64,000 nucleotides of DNA, taken from assembly GCA_002632265.1 (NCBI GenBank), contig NQOV01000005.1:84234-148233 (forward strand), read 5' to 3'. Position 1 is the first letter of the stretch; each line of letters begins with the position of its first letter. Below the pieces are notes generated by a model. The model was not told where the DNA came from and ran no database searches. It saw nothing but the letters and a program-made list of their open reading frames with translations. Of this stretch, positions 1 to 9,911 are shown in pieces. This stretch comes from Rhodospirillaceae bacterium MC!. GTDB taxonomy: Bacteria > Pseudomonadota > Alphaproteobacteria > MC1. Made by a program: the position numbers and the translations under genes.

Positions 1-369
1 AGCTATTACCTTTTCTCTTGCCTCTTTATAATTAATAAAACCCATTTTGTTGGGTTCTTGCCCTAAAATGATGTTTTCGGTTACGCTCATGTTATCCACT
101 AACATAAAATGTTGATGAATCATGCTTAAGCCTGCGGATTTAGCGTCCTTAGGAGATGAGAACTTCACGGGTTTATCGTTGATCAACACTCGTCCAGATG
201 TGGGCTTATATAAACCGAAGAGAACATTCATTAGGGTAGATTTACCTGCACCATTTTCCCCTAATAGCCCAATAATTTCGCCCTTTTTTACTTCTATAGT
301 AACATCTTTGTTTGCTACTATTTTAGAAAATTTTTTCGTGATCTTTTCTAATTTTAAAAAAGTTGTCAT
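1..369 (-). CDS. ABC transporter ATP-binding protein, N-terminal part (3' end beyond window)
   Basis: The ATG at 369 opens a frame that runs off the left edge after 123 codons. It begins MTTFLKLEKITKKFSK and carries a Walker A motif (GENGAGKST) near residue 37. A Q-loop region follows, reading MIHQHFMLVDNMSVTENI. That MIHQHFMLV...TENIILGQEP wording is characteristic of the double-ATPase family serving BmpA/NupA-type nucleoside or simple-sugar importers (YufO/NupO-like). If complete it would be about 500 residues with two ATPase halves and would power a cytoplasmic-membrane importer. The permease and binding-protein genes would lie left of the window, so the substrate cannot be decided here. 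The family is clear; the nucleoside assignment is inferred from wording alone. Confidence 0.85.
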   Translation of the reverse strand, partial: MTTFLKLEKITKKFSKIVANKDVTIEVKKGEIIGLLGENGAGKSTLMNVLFGLYKPTSGRVLINDKPVKFSSPKDAKSAGLSMIHQHFMLVDNMSVTENIILGQEPNKMGFINYKEAREKVIA

Positions 370-467
370 GGAATTATATACCTGTTATTATATAAGAAAT
401 GTGAAAACTAGCCAAAGAGCGGGAAAAAACGAATTAAGAATGAGTTAAAACTTTTACCCCTAGGTGT

Positions 468-1991
468 TTATTTCATAAACTTACAAAGTTCATCAATCTT
501 TGTATCCATACTTGCACGCAATTGTTGAATGGCATATTCCCCTTCCGATAATTTACCATTACGACTTTCTCTGATATCAGCATATATATTTCTAAAAGTA
601 CCGATCCAATCATTGTATTTCTTCAATTGATCCAGATGTTTAAGACCTGCTTGTATGGATTGTTCGAAAACATCGGCGTTAAGACTGGTCATGATATCCG
701 CATATTCATTTAGCGCCTTTTTCACAATATTTACTGACGCTTTTTCCATATACATATAAGCAATGTGTTTCGGCATATTTTCCGCAAGATCCGAGATAAC
801 TTCCACTAAAAACTCTGCTTTATATTCAATTGACGCACAATACTGTTGTAGATCGTAAATATTAAAGGTAATAGTAGAGTAAAATAAAGCCAATAGGATA
901 AACTCTTGTAAAATAGGTGATTTTAATTGCGAATCCATAACCGCATATTGGCGGGCGATTTTACCGTGTAAATCATCCGAATCATTTTGGATGATGATAT
1001 CATGAAACTTGCGTAGAGTATCGTCAAAGGCGTCTTTGTCGCCAATGAGAGTATCGAAATGGGATGCGATATTTGTATAATTGAAGATTTCGCCATTATA
1101 TACATATTCTAATTTTTGTGCTAATAGGGTATTTTGATGTGCTATCTTGCGAAAGTTCGGCGATGATGTGGGTACAAGCTCGGCTTTAATGGGAACTTTC
1201 TTCTTAGATACTACTTCTTTACCAAATAACTTACCTGCTAAACCTTTCTTTTTCTGTTTCTTTTTTACAAGATTAAATAATGGTTCTCGTTTAGCAATAT
1301 CATTGTGGCATAACTGATCATAAGTTCCCAGTTCCTTTTCAACGACTCCCACAATGTTGGCTTTGTTGCGAGAAAAGGCCTCATAAGCTTCTTCTTTAGT
1401 AATTTCGCTTGTTAAACCTGCGTAGGCTTCTTTTGTTAGATAATTTCTGTATTCCATAACTATATAGCGAGTAAGTACTTTTAAATAACGTCTAAATTCA
1501 TTGGAAAAGTAAAAGAATACCGAAGATACCATCTGATCAGACATGGGACGCTCAAGGGCTGTAGAGCAATCCAACATATCAAAAATAACCGAGTAATGAT
1601 CATAAACAAATTCGGCACAAAAACGTTCAACGTTAATTAAAGAATACTTATCTGATTTTATTTCTGCTGACGCTAAAGTTATGATATCTTTAAGTTTTGC
1701 CGCACAAGCTACAGATTTATCTGTAACCATTTCATCATCATCCGTATGAAGTTGGGATAGAATCTCCAACACTGGAGCTATGCCCTCTATAACTGGCTTA
1801 CTTAAAATGTCGTGATGAGTTATCGTTCCTGTTTCAAATGCAACGTATAATTTATCTGCTATTACATCCAACAAAAGAATCTTGCTTGGTACAGTTTGAT
1901 GAGCTGAATCAAGACCTTTATGTTTTTGAATTTCATCTACAATAACACCTAATGCCTTAGATATTCTTTCTATTGTTACGTCATTTTGCAC
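468..1991 (-). CDS. Unknown 507-residue cytoplasmic protein
   Basis: I do not recognise this protein. It starts with GTG at 1991; the mRNA reads AAGGA then 7 bases before the GTG, and no better in-frame start is present. There is no signal peptide and no convincing membrane segment. It looks largely helical, with an acidic first half. A very basic stretch near residues 240-270 (KKKQKKKGLAGKLFGK) looks like a linker between two helical halves, and a second helical half ends in CKFMK. It lies downstream of rpmI-rplT on the same strand with a gap of about 160 bases, so it may be co-transcribed with them or have its own promoter. Its length and normal codon use argue for a real gene. No function is proposed. 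Confidence 0.75.
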   Translation of the reverse strand: MQNDVTIERISKALGVIVDEIQKHKGLDSAHQTVPSKILLLDVIADKLYVAFETGTITHHDILSKPVIEGIAPVLEILSQLHTDDDEMVTDKSVACAAKLKDIITLASAEIKSDKYSLINVERFCAEFVYDHYSVIFDMLDCSTALERPMSDQMVSSVFFYFSNEFRRYLKVLTRYIVMEYRNYLTKEAYAGLTSEITKEEAYEAFSRNKANIVGVVEKELGTYDQLCHNDIAKREPLFNLVKKKQKKKGLAGKLFGKEVVSKKKVPIKAELVPTSSPNFRKIAHQNTLLAQKLEYVYNGEIFNYTNIASHFDTLIGDKDAFDDTLRKFHDIIIQNDSDDLHGKIARQYAVMDSQLKSPILQEFILLALFYSTITFNIYDLQQYCASIEYKAEFLVEVISDLAENMPKHIAYMYMEKASVNIVKKALNEYADIMTSLNADVFEQSIQAGLKHLDQLKKYNDWIGTFRNIYADIRESRNGKLSEGEYAIQQLRASMDTKIDELCKFMK

Positions 1992-2151
1992 AGGAAAATC
2001 CTTATTTTCTACATAATCTATTTAATATAAATACTTCTTTTACCCTTAATTGTGTCTCTTTAGAAATTGATGAGATCTTAAAAATCCCAAGGCAATTACT
2101 AAAGATATCACAAATATTATATTATTTTAAAAATTATTCTAAAACAATATC

Positions 2152-2508
2152 TTACTTAATAGCTTCTTTTGCTTTTTCCACAATAGCAGTAAAAGCAGAA
2201 GCGTCAGCGATAGCGATCTCTGATAAAGATTTACGATCTAGCTCAATGTTAGCTAATTTCAAGCCGTGCATTAAACGAGAGTATGTTAAACCATTTAAAC
2301 GAGCACCCGCATTGATACGTTGAATCCATAAACCACGGAAATCACGCTTTCTCGCACGACGATCTCTATAGGCATATTGTAACGCTTTTTCCACTTTCTC
2401 AAGAGAAACACGAAATACATTATTATTACGACCACGATAGCCCTTAGCCATCTTTAAGATCTTTTTACGACGAGCACGAGAGGCTACTTTTGGTGTTGAA
2501 CGAGCCAT
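2152..2508 (-). CDS. rplT: 50S ribosomal protein L20
   Basis: This 118-residue protein has the full L20 pattern: a very basic N-terminus ([20 protein letters not shown]), then [12 protein letters not shown] and [19 protein letters not shown], a helical 23S rRNA-binding body. L20 is an early assembly protein of the large subunit. In Firmicutes and E. coli it also represses its own operon; nothing in this sequence shows that here. The start ATG at 2508 follows AAAGGA by about 8 bases. rpmI lies 113 bases upstream on the same strand, the usual rpmI-rplT pair. The common partner infC is not upstream and pheS is not downstream, so the operon is reduced or rearranged. Confidence 0.98.
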   Translation of the reverse strand: MARSTPKVASRARRKKILKMAKGYRGRNNNVFRVSLEKVEKALQYAYRDRRARKRDFRGLWIQRINAGARLNGLTYSRLMHGLKLANIELDRKSLSEIAIADASAFTAIVEKAKEAIK

Positions 2509-2621
2509 GATATTTATCCTTTATTATTAATAAAAGTTGAAGTTAAATTTAGTATGTTAAAGCTTGCTTAAAAATATATTCAAACATCTCATAACAGACT
2601 ATAAAAATTAGATTTTTAATT

Positions 2622-2819
2622 TTAAGCGTAGGGAATTAGTCTTTTAACGTTTTTAGCGTCGCATTCAGCTAAAACCATTGTTCCACGAGCTTTATTCTTC
2701 ATATCTTGCGGGCGTTTACGTAAGTTATGACTTTTAAATGCAAAGCCACCTTTTACTTTACCATTAGCAGTAACCTTGAAACGTTTCTTTGCTGCTGCTT
2801 TAGTTTTTAATTTAGGCAT
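2622..2819 (-). CDS. rpmI: 50S ribosomal protein L35
   Basis: This 65-residue protein is of the usual L35 length. It starts MPKLKTKAAAKKRFKVTANG and contains the family signature HNLRKRP (HxxxKK/RxR type). It is a small basic protein of the 50S subunit. The start ATG at 2819 follows GAGGA by 5 bases. It is the first gene of the rpmI-rplT pair. The 590 bases upstream contain no gene, so its promoter must lie there, although no textbook promoter stands out. Confidence 0.97.
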   Translation of the reverse strand: MPKLKTKAAAKKRFKVTANGKVKGGFAFKSHNLRKRPQDMKNKARGTMVLAECDAKNVKRLIPYA

Positions 2820-3409
2820 TTTATCCTCTTTCTAACTATAAATGTTAATGAAATTATATACGTCATAACAAACCATTTTAAAAGTTTAACCTTAACAACT
2901 AAATCAAGATTAATAAGAATCATGTATAAACATGTTAATAGTATCTTTCACAATGATACCGCACATAAAGGCATGCCTAAAAAACTAGCCCATAATGTTA
3001 GGTGTACTAATATTCTTCTAAGTATCTAAATTAATGTGATAATACAATCACTTAACTACAAACACTCTTTTAACATTCATTATAACCATTTTATAATAAC
3101 ATACGTTTCAACAAAAAAGCAAGCATTTTTATTTACAATAAACTATTTAAATACTATTTTGCGAATCTCTTAGGAAAATTTACAAATCTAATGTAATCTA
3201 ATACAATCCCATATTAAGAAACAAGGTGCATATTAGGATCTTTAGCATGATCCTTAAATTATTTAATGTTTTAGGAGTAAAATATAACCACAAGTGAATT
3301 TTAATCTTGCTTTTTGCTAATTTTTATGATAGCTTGTATTAGAATAAACATTATTTAACATAAAATATAGACAATTCAATCGAAAATATACTAGAATAAG
3401 GAATTTAAC
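2820..3409. other. 590-base intergenic region between divergent rpmI and fhs
   Basis: No open frame with a ribosome binding site is visible on either strand. It must hold the divergent promoters for rpmI-rplT (minus) and fhs (plus). A possible fhs promoter is TTGCTA, 17 bases, TATTAG ending about 3344. A small inverted repeat, AGGATC...GATCCT, lies near 3236-3256. No ZTP or tetrahydrofolate riboswitch consensus is recognisable ahead of fhs. Confidence 0.5.
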
Positions 3410-5098
3410 ATGAATGTAGATCTGGAAATTTCATCAAAAGCTCACAAGCTCCACATTGAAAAGATAGCTGAAAAAATTGGCTTATCGAAGAATGAAATAA
3501 ATACCTATGGCAACGATAAGGCTAAAATCTCTTGGAATGCCATAAACAGAGTGGAAAAGGAAAATAAAAAAGGGAATTTAGTTTTAGTTACTGCCATTAA
3601 CCCCACTCCTGCAGGAGAAGGCAAAACTACCACCTTGGTAGGATTGGTTGACGCCCTAAACAAAATCGGCGAACAAGCAAGCGGTTGCTTAAGAGAGCCT
3701 TCTTTAGGTCCGTGCTTTGGAGTAAAAGGCGGAGCTGCAGGTGGCGGCCACGCTCAAGTTGTTCCCATGACGGATATCAACTTACATTTTACAGGCGACA
3801 TCCACGCAATCGGATCAGCGAACAATTTAATGGCGGCCATGGCAGATAATCACATGTATCAAGACACAGAACCCACCGTTAAGCCTGAAAATCTAATTGC
3901 ACGCCGTACCCTTGATATTAGTGATCGTACCTTACGCAAAACTCAAATCGGCATAGGCGGTAAGTTTAGCGGGATTCCTAGGGAGGCGGGTTTTGATATT
4001 ACTGTAGCCTCGGAAGTAATGGCTGTGTTCTGTTTATCTAACAATCTTACAGAATTACAAGAAAGACTAGGCAAGATCATAGTTGGTTGGCAAGATGACG
4101 GCAAACCCCTAACTGCCAAAGATATCCACGCCAACGGCTCAATGGCCGTACTATTAAAGGACGCTCTACAACCTAATCTAGTACAGACCTTAGAAAATAA
4201 TCCTGTATTCATCCATGGCGGGCCTTTTGCTAATATTGCCCATGGTTGTAATTCTGTGCTAGCCACAAAAACCAGTTTACATACTTCTAAATGGACAATT
4301 ACCGAAGCAGGATTCGGAGCAGATCTCGGAGCGGTTAAATTCTTCGATATCAAAGCACGTAAGGCAGGATTAAGCCCTAATGCTGTTGTTTTAGTTGCCA
4401 CAGTGCGAGCTTTAAAACATCACGGCGGAGCAGATAAGGATTCCCTAGCCACTGAAGATCTAGAAAGTTTAAAAAATGGTATTCCTAATCTCATTCGCCA
4501 CATTGAGAATCTGCAAAAGTTTGGCGTACCGATTGTAGTAGCAGTCAACCAATTCGTAAGCGATACTAAAAACGAACTTGATTTAGTAATAGCCGAATGT
4601 AACAAGCTAGGAATCGAAGTTTCCCTATGTACCCATTGGTCAGACGGCGGAAAAGGTTGTGAAGATCTAGCTAAAAAAGTAATCTCAATGGCAAGCCATA
4701 AACCTTTCACCCCATTATATGATGAAAATCTTCCCTTATGGGATAAAATTGAAATCATATCTAAGGAAATCTTTAGAGCAAACGGCGTAATAGCAGAGGG
4801 CGAAGATCCTAGCAAACTTGATGAGATCAAAGCTCAATTAATAGAGTGGGAAAAATTAGGCTATAAAAATCTACCGATCTGTGTAGCTAAAACCCCTGCA
4901 AGTTTTAGTGATAGTCCGAAACTTTTATCTGCTCCTACAGATTTCAAGATTCACATAAGACAAGTATCATTAAGTGCAGCCGCTGGCTTTATCGTTGTCC
5001 AATGTGGGGCGGTTATGACCATGCCTGGATTGCCGAAAGTACCAGCAGGTAATAATATCAAATTGGATGAACACGGCAACATTCAAGGATTATTCTAA
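3410..5098 (+). CDS. fhs: Formate-tetrahydrofolate ligase
   Basis: This 562-residue enzyme makes 10-formyl-THF from formate, ATP and THF, feeding purine synthesis and formyl-Met initiator tRNA. It shows the family's nucleotide-binding loop TPAGEGKTTTLVGL near residues 66-79 and the Fhs signatures EPSLGPCFGVKGGAAGGGHAQ and GDIHAIGSANNL. It ends with the typical MTMPGLPKVPAGNNI. Length is normal (about 555-560). The start ATG at 3410 follows AAGGA by 7 bases. It appears monocistronic, with a strong hairpin 30 bases after the stop. Together with fdsGBA at 30-35 kb it gives the cell two routes for formate. Confidence 0.98.
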   Translation: MNVDLEISSKAHKLHIEKIAEKIGLSKNEINTYGNDKAKISWNAINRVEKENKKGNLVLVTAINPTPAGEGKTTTLVGLVDALNKIGEQASGCLREPSLGPCFGVKGGAAGGGHAQVVPMTDINLHFTGDIHAIGSANNLMAAMADNHMYQDTEPTVKPENLIARRTLDISDRTLRKTQIGIGGKFSGIPREAGFDITVASEVMAVFCLSNNLTELQERLGKIIVGWQDDGKPLTAKDIHANGSMAVLLKDALQPNLVQTLENNPVFIHGGPFANIAHGCNSVLATKTSLHTSKWTITEAGFGADLGAVKFFDIKARKAGLSPNAVVLVATVRALKHHGGADKDSLATEDLESLKNGIPNLIRHIENLQKFGVPIVVAVNQFVSDTKNELDLVIAECNKLGIEVSLCTHWSDGGKGCEDLAKKVISMASHKPFTPLYDENLPLWDKIEIISKEIFRANGVIAEGEDPSKLDEIKAQLIEWEKLGYKNLPICVAKTPASFSDSPKLLSAPTDFKIHIRQVSLSAAAGFIVVQCGAVMTMPGLPKVPAGNNIKLDEHGNIQGLF

Positions 5099-5126
5099 AG
5101 ATACAATCTTAAGCTAGAATAAAATT

Positions 5127-5174
5127 AACACATGCTTTATATATAATCTGATCTTTATATATAAAGTGTGTGTT
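5127..5174. terminator. Long hairpin after fhs
   Basis: The two 19-base arms (5127-5145 and 5156-5174) are complementary apart from one internal position or so (AACACATGCTTTATATATA / TATATATAAAGTGTGTGTT), with a 10-base loop. It starts 28 bases after the fhs stop. There is no T-run behind it, so it may be a 3'-end stabilising hairpin rather than a classical intrinsic terminator. Confidence 0.55.
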
Positions 5175-5463
5175 AGCAAATAATATCCATAAAAAACAAG
5201 TAAATGTATGCAACTAAAATAAAAGAGTTGTTTTTTTAATAAAAATTAGTTATATATATAAAAAACCCTATGTATCATATACAATGAAAGATGAAATATC
5301 AAAAGTTTAAGCTCTTTAACATAATAAACTAGAATAATAACAAAGGATTAAACCCATATTTTTAAACAGACATTGAATACTAAACATATTACACCCTAAA
5401 ACATATTGAACTCTCAATTGGGACAATTAGGAAACTAAAAATTTAACAAGGTAGCATAATTCC
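5175..5463. other. AT-rich leader of topA
   Basis: This stretch of about 290 bases has no credible gene. It contains runs of T/A at 5229-5270 and should hold the topA promoter. No unambiguous -35/-10 pair was found. Confidence 0.35.
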
Positions 5464-8286
5464 ATGAAATTAGTAATAGTAGAATCACCAGCAAAAGCGA
5501 AGACGATTAACAAATATTTAGGCAATGATTACAAAGTTCTAGCGAGTTTTGGTCATGTGAGAGATCTACCACCTAAAGACGGTTCTGTACTTCCTGATAA
5601 CGATTTTGAAATGAAATGGGAAGTATCAACAAGATCAAAATCCCATATTAAAGCCATCAAAGACGCTGTAAAAGTCTGCGATTCTATTTATCTAGCGTCC
5701 GATCCCGACCGTGAGGGGGAGGCCATATCTTGGCACGTTATGGAAACCCTAGGCGGAGAAGAGAAACTTAAAAAGAAATACGATGTTAAACGTGTGGTAT
5801 TCCACGAAATCACAAAAACCGCCATTTTAAAAGCCATGTCCGAGCCACGTGATTTAAATACGGATCTAGTGGACGCATATTTCGCTCGTCGTGCTTTAGA
5901 TTATCTAGTGGGCTTTAATTTATCGCCCATATTGTGGCGTAAACTCCCAGGAGCGAAATCCGCAGGACGTGTCCAATCTGTGGCCTTGCGTTTGGTTACC
6001 GATAGAGAAAGTGAAATCGAGAAATTCAAACCGCAGGAATTCTGGTCAATCAGTGCCGAATTTAAAACACAAATGGGCGAGAAATTCAATGCCAATCTAA
6101 TGGAAAGCGATCTTCAAAAGCTCGCTAAGTTCGATATAACTACAGAAGAGCAAGCTCAAAAAATTCTCGAAAAAACGCTAAATAAAGCCTATAATGTGAG
6201 TAATGTGGAAAAGAAACGCCAACGCCGTAATCCTTATCCGCCCTTTACCACATCAACCTTACAACAAGAGGCCTCAAGAAAGTTATATTTTTCATCAAAG
6301 CAAACCATGCAAGTGGCACAAGGCTTATATGAAAATGGATTCATAACATACATGCGTACCGATGCCGTGAGTTTAAGTAAGGAGGCCGTAACCTCTGCTC
6401 GTGCGGTGGTTGAGCAATTGTATTCCGAGAAATTCCTACCGTCATCGCCGAACGTCTTTAAAAATAAGACCAAAAATGCCCAAGAGGCTCATGAGGCCAT
6501 TCGTCCTACTGATCTAACTAAACTTCCTGACACTCTAATTAATCAACTGGATAGAGATCAACAACGCTTATATGATCTTATTTGGAAAAGAACTATTGCA
6601 TCACAAATGGCCCCAGCTCTAATTGATCAAACAATCGTAAGTATTTTAAGTGTTGATAAACAAGCAACATTCAAAGCTAACGGCTCTATGATCGCCTTTG
6701 CTGGTTTCTTGAAACTATACGAAGAAGGCAACGACAACGAAAGCGAAAGCGAATCAAATGAGAATGACGCAAGCAAAAAGAAAACTAAAAACACCGCTAA
6801 AAAAGAAGTACTATTGCCACCACTTGAAGAGCAACAGGCCTTAAATCTTGGTAAAGATCCTGAAAAGAATCAGCATTTTACCAAACCGCCTGCACGCTTT
6901 AACGATGCGTCTTTAGTTAAAGAGTTAGAGGCTAAGGGGATTGGTCGTCCGTCTACATATGCGTCTATTTTATCGATTCTTGAAACTCGTAACTACGTGG
7001 AGAAAGATAAATCACGCCGATACATCGCCACCATGAAAGGTCGCTTAGTTACAGAGTTCTTAAATAATTACTTTCATGATATCGTACAATATGACTTCAC
7101 CGCCAATCTTGAAAATACCCTTGATGATATTTCCAATGGCGATGAACCATGGAAAAAAGTTCTTGCCAATTTCTGGACGCACTTCCACGCCAAAATCGAA
7201 GAGACAAACGATATAACCTTGCGTAATGTCTTAGATTATCTAAATGAACAGCTATCATATACTTTATTTGGTGCTGATAAGGATGATAAATGTCCTAAAT
7301 GTGATGACGGTCATTTAAATCTAAAACTGGGGAAAATGGGGGCTTTTATTGGATGTTCCAACTATCCTGATTGTAATGTTACCCGTCAAATCGGCAAGCT
7401 TGATGAAGACGGCAAAGTCATCCTAGATGATACGGACGCCAACAATATCGAACTAGGTACAGATTCGGAAAGTGGTAACATTGTTTATCTAAAAAAAGGT
7501 CCTTATGGTCATTATATTCAATCTGGCGAATCAGGTACAGGCAAAAATAAACCGAAACGTGTGGGCTTACCTGAAGGGACAGATCTACAAACGGTAAATA
7601 TTCAATTGGCTTTATCCTTATTAAGTTTACCTCGTGAAGTAAGTGTATATCCTGAAACTGGCGAAATGATCACCGCAGGAATTGGGCGTTACGGTCCATT
7701 CTTAAAACATAAAAGTAAGTTTGTCAGCCTACCGAAAGAAGATGACGTTTTAACCGTAGGGGCTAATCGTGCCATTTCTTTAGTGGCTACGGCCTTAGCG
7801 TCTTCTCCTGTTTCCGACGCTAAGGAATTAGGCGTACATCCCGATGATGAAAAACCAATCACAGTACAAAGCGGAAGATACGGCCCATATGTAAAACATG
7901 GTCGCACCAACGCCACCATTCCCAAAACCATGGAAATGGAAGACGTTACATTCGAAATAGCTCTTGATCTCATCAACAAAAAAGAAGAGCAAAAAGGCAC
8001 TAAAACAAAAAAGAAAACCACCGCCAAAAAGACAACAGCGAAGAAAACCACAGCCAAGAAGACTACAGAGAAGAAGACTGCAGAGAAGAAAACTTCTACA
8101 GCTAAGAAGACTACAGCTAAGAAGACTACAGCTAAGAAAACAACCACAACCAAGAAAGCAACTACCACCACGAAAAAAGCCACCACCACGAAAAAAGCTC
8201 CTGCCAAGAAGACCACAACAGCCAAGAAATCAAGCGATTCCAAGATTGTATTAGATATGGATGTAACTTCTTCAGAAAAGAAATAA
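5464..8286 (+). CDS. topA: DNA topoisomerase I with long Lys/Thr/Ala-rich tail
   Basis: This 940-residue type IA topoisomerase relaxes negative supercoils. The N-terminal Toprim domain starts MKLVIVESPAKAKTINKYLG and carries SDPDREGEAISW near residues 78-90. The catalytic tyrosine is Tyr296 in ITYMRTD. A single clear zinc-ribbon follows at about 610-640 (CPKC...CSNYPDC). Next come three glycine-rich C-terminal repeats of the GRYGPFLKH / GRYGPYVKHG type. From about residue 839 the protein turns into some 85 residues of KKTTAKKTTA-type repeats, basic like a histone H1 tail. Basic topA tails are known in Alphaproteobacteria and other groups; this one is long and repetitive at the DNA level. recX follows 48 bases downstream, so the two may be co-transcribed. 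Confidence 0.97.
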   Translation: MKLVIVESPAKAKTINKYLGNDYKVLASFGHVRDLPPKDGSVLPDNDFEMKWEVSTRSKSHIKAIKDAVKVCDSIYLASDPDREGEAISWHVMETLGGEEKLKKKYDVKRVVFHEITKTAILKAMSEPRDLNTDLVDAYFARRALDYLVGFNLSPILWRKLPGAKSAGRVQSVALRLVTDRESEIEKFKPQEFWSISAEFKTQMGEKFNANLMESDLQKLAKFDITTEEQAQKILEKTLNKAYNVSNVEKKRQRRNPYPPFTTSTLQQEASRKLYFSSKQTMQVAQGLYENGFITYMRTDAVSLSKEAVTSARAVVEQLYSEKFLPSSPNVFKNKTKNAQEAHEAIRPTDLTKLPDTLINQLDRDQQRLYDLIWKRTIASQMAPALIDQTIVSILSVDKQATFKANGSMIAFAGFLKLYEEGNDNESESESNENDASKKKTKNTAKKEVLLPPLEEQQALNLGKDPEKNQHFTKPPARFNDASLVKELEAKGIGRPSTYASILSILETRNYVEKDKSRRYIATMKGRLVTEFLNNYFHDIVQYDFTANLENTLDDISNGDEPWKKVLANFWTHFHAKIEETNDITLRNVLDYLNEQLSYTLFGADKDDKCPKCDDGHLNLKLGKMGAFIGCSNYPDCNVTRQIGKLDEDGKVILDDTDANNIELGTDSESGNIVYLKKGPYGHYIQSGESGTGKNKPKRVGLPEGTDLQTVNIQLALSLLSLPREVSVYPETGEMITAGIGRYGPFLKHKSKFVSLPKEDDVLTVGANRAISLVATALASSPVSDAKELGVHPDDEKPITVQSGRYGPYVKHGRTNATIPKTMEMEDVTFEIALDLINKKEEQKGTKTKKKTTAKKTTAKKTTAKKTTEKKTAEKKTSTAKKTTAKKTTAKKTTTTKKATTTTKKATTTKKAPAKKTTTAKKSSDSKIVLDMDVTSSEKK

Positions 8287-8334
8287 TATTAACTTAAGTT
8301 ATATTAGTTAGTATTATCCAATGAGTACAATTTT

Positions 8335-8934
8335 ATGAAAGATAACAAGAAAAAAGATAACTATTCCAATCAACCAAAAGATCCCAAAAAGTTAAGCGAG
8401 CGTCATATATATAACCTAGCAACTTTCTATTTGAAACGCTTTTCGGCTACGTCTCATTCCTTAAGGGCGTATCTTGTGAGAAAATCTCTAACTAGCACAA
8501 AATTCCATGGGCAAAACATGGAAGACGCTCACACATGGATCGAAATAGCCATTGAAAAACTAACACAAGCAGGCGTATTAAATGATCAACGTTACACCAA
8601 AGCAAAAATCTCATATTTACTCCGTCATGGACACTCGCAAAAGAAAATAATCCTAAAACTAAAAGAAAAAGGCATTGACGAGAGCCTAACAAAACAAGCC
8701 TTAACAGAAATAATCCAAGAAGAGAATCTCCAAACAAGCAACATCGAGCTTATATCCGCTAGCAAATATGTAAAAAAACGAAAATTCGGTGCTTTCCGCA
8801 CAGTAGAACTGGATGAAAAACGCAAAAACAAAGAACTATCAGCCCTAGCACGCCAAGGATTCTCTTTCGAAATCTCCCTACAAGCCCTAAACCTAACCTC
8901 CAGCGATCACGAAAAGCTAAACCTAGATCTATAA
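8335..8934 (+). CDS. recX: Regulatory protein RecX
   Basis: This 199-residue protein has the RecX layout of three-helix repeats. Characteristic text is LATFYLKRFSATSHSLRAYL in the first repeat, then WIEIAIEKLTQAGVLNDQRY and SYLLRHGHSQKKIILKLKEKGI. RecX binds the RecA filament and inhibits or modulates strand exchange. Length is within the family range. The start ATG at 8335 has only a weak binding site, and the gene lies 48 bases after topA on the same strand, so it may be read with topA. Its stop sits 2 bases from the stop of a convergent Sel1-repeat gene. recA itself is not in the window. Confidence 0.88.
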   Translation: MKDNKKKDNYSNQPKDPKKLSERHIYNLATFYLKRFSATSHSLRAYLVRKSLTSTKFHGQNMEDAHTWIEIAIEKLTQAGVLNDQRYTKAKISYLLRHGHSQKKIILKLKEKGIDESLTKQALTEIIQEENLQTSNIELISASKYVKKRKFGAFRTVELDEKRKNKELSALARQGFSFEISLQALNLTSSDHEKLNLDL

Positions 8935-8936
8935 AT

Positions 8937-9698
8937 TTAATTACCATAATACAACATCTTAGATCTATTAAAGGCGATTTGCTTTTCCATGGCTTTAACT
9001 TGTGTTGTAACTCGTTTTATGGCGTATTGATTGAGAGACTTTTGTAAGGATACTAAAATAGCACTCCCCTTATATCTGGAATTCTTTTTGCGGATTAGTT
9101 CCCACATGTAGGCTTTTTCATTATTGGCTCGTACGCCGACACCATAATATAACATGCGAGCAATTAATTCTTGCCCCTTATAGCTCCCTAACATCGCCGA
9201 TCTATAGCCCCAATAGTAGGCTTGTTTATAGTTATAGTCTTGATTATTGATGTTATTTGGGCGATTGCTATGGCTATTTATTTGAGTTTTCTTATAATAC
9301 ATATAAGCAAGAACTTCTTGAGCCTTAAGATAATCCCCATTTGCCGATTGGATCAGCCAAGAAATGGCTTGTTTTATCTTGGCTTGCTTATATAAGTACA
9401 GACCTAAATAATATTGAGATTCTCCATTGCCTTGTTGTGCTGATAATTTGCGATATCTATGGGCAAGTTCTAAGTTATTTTCATTGGCATAAAGATAAAA
9501 CAAAGCTTTCAATGCTTGAGAATTATTCCTTAATCTTTTCAAGCATGAAAGATTTTTCTTACAATTATCTACCGCTTTATTCTCTCTTATTAAGGTATCT
9601 CTAGTTAAATTAGCATAGGAAAATGTCGGATAAAATAACACAAGATTGAGCATAAAAAATAGGTTAACAATATGGATTCTTGATATTTTATTTCTCAT
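8937..9698 (-). CDS. Secreted Sel1-repeat (TPR-like) protein
   Basis: This 253-residue protein has an N-terminal signal sequence of about 29 residues (hydrophobic IVNLFFMLNLVLFYPTFSYA). Several Sel1-type helical repeats follow, for example ALFYLYANENNLELAHRYRK, then GNGESQYYLGLYLYKQAKI and SYKGQELIARMLYYGVGVRA. Sel1 repeats form superhelical scaffolds for protein binding. In host-associated bacteria they are often exported and contact host or envelope proteins. The repeats here are diverged, unlike those of the other Sel1 gene at 42.9 kb. It converges on recX with a 2-base gap. No partner is indicated. Confidence 0.8.
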   Translation of the reverse strand: MRNKISRIHIVNLFFMLNLVLFYPTFSYANLTRDTLIRENKAVDNCKKNLSCLKRLRNNSQALKALFYLYANENNLELAHRYRKLSAQQGNGESQYYLGLYLYKQAKIKQAISWLIQSANGDYLKAQEVLAYMYYKKTQINSHSNRPNNINNQDYNYKQAYYWGYRSAMLGSYKGQELIARMLYYGVGVRANNEKAYMWELIRKKNSRYKGSAILVSLQKSLNQYAIKRVTTQVKAMEKQIAFNRSKMLYYGN

Positions 9699-9911
9699 TA
9701 TTGTAACTTTTCATTAATTTAGATTAATTTTTTATTCTCGTAACAGTTATAAAATCAATAGCTAAGTTACGATAACACATAATATATTTATATATCTTAT
9801 AGGATGAAAAAGTCAAACTTTTTATTTTTTAAAAATTGTTATTGATTTTTTAAGATCAATAAGATACAATCATATTAAATTAAACATATTACACTTAAAG
9901 GAGATTGTATA

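Noticed and set aside
122..448. Plus-strand frame of 108 codons at the left edge
   Set aside because: It is antisense to the ABC transporter ATPase, whose Walker A and Q-loop are clear on the minus strand.
3200..3409. ZTP or tetrahydrofolate riboswitch ahead of fhs
   Set aside because: The region is AT-rich and lacks the conserved GC-rich cores of both riboswitch classes.
7689..8243. Minus-strand frame of 184 codons rich in Val/Phe
   Set aside because: It is the mirror of the topA Lys/Thr repeat tail; the apparent hydrophobicity comes from reverse-complemented AAG/ACA codons.
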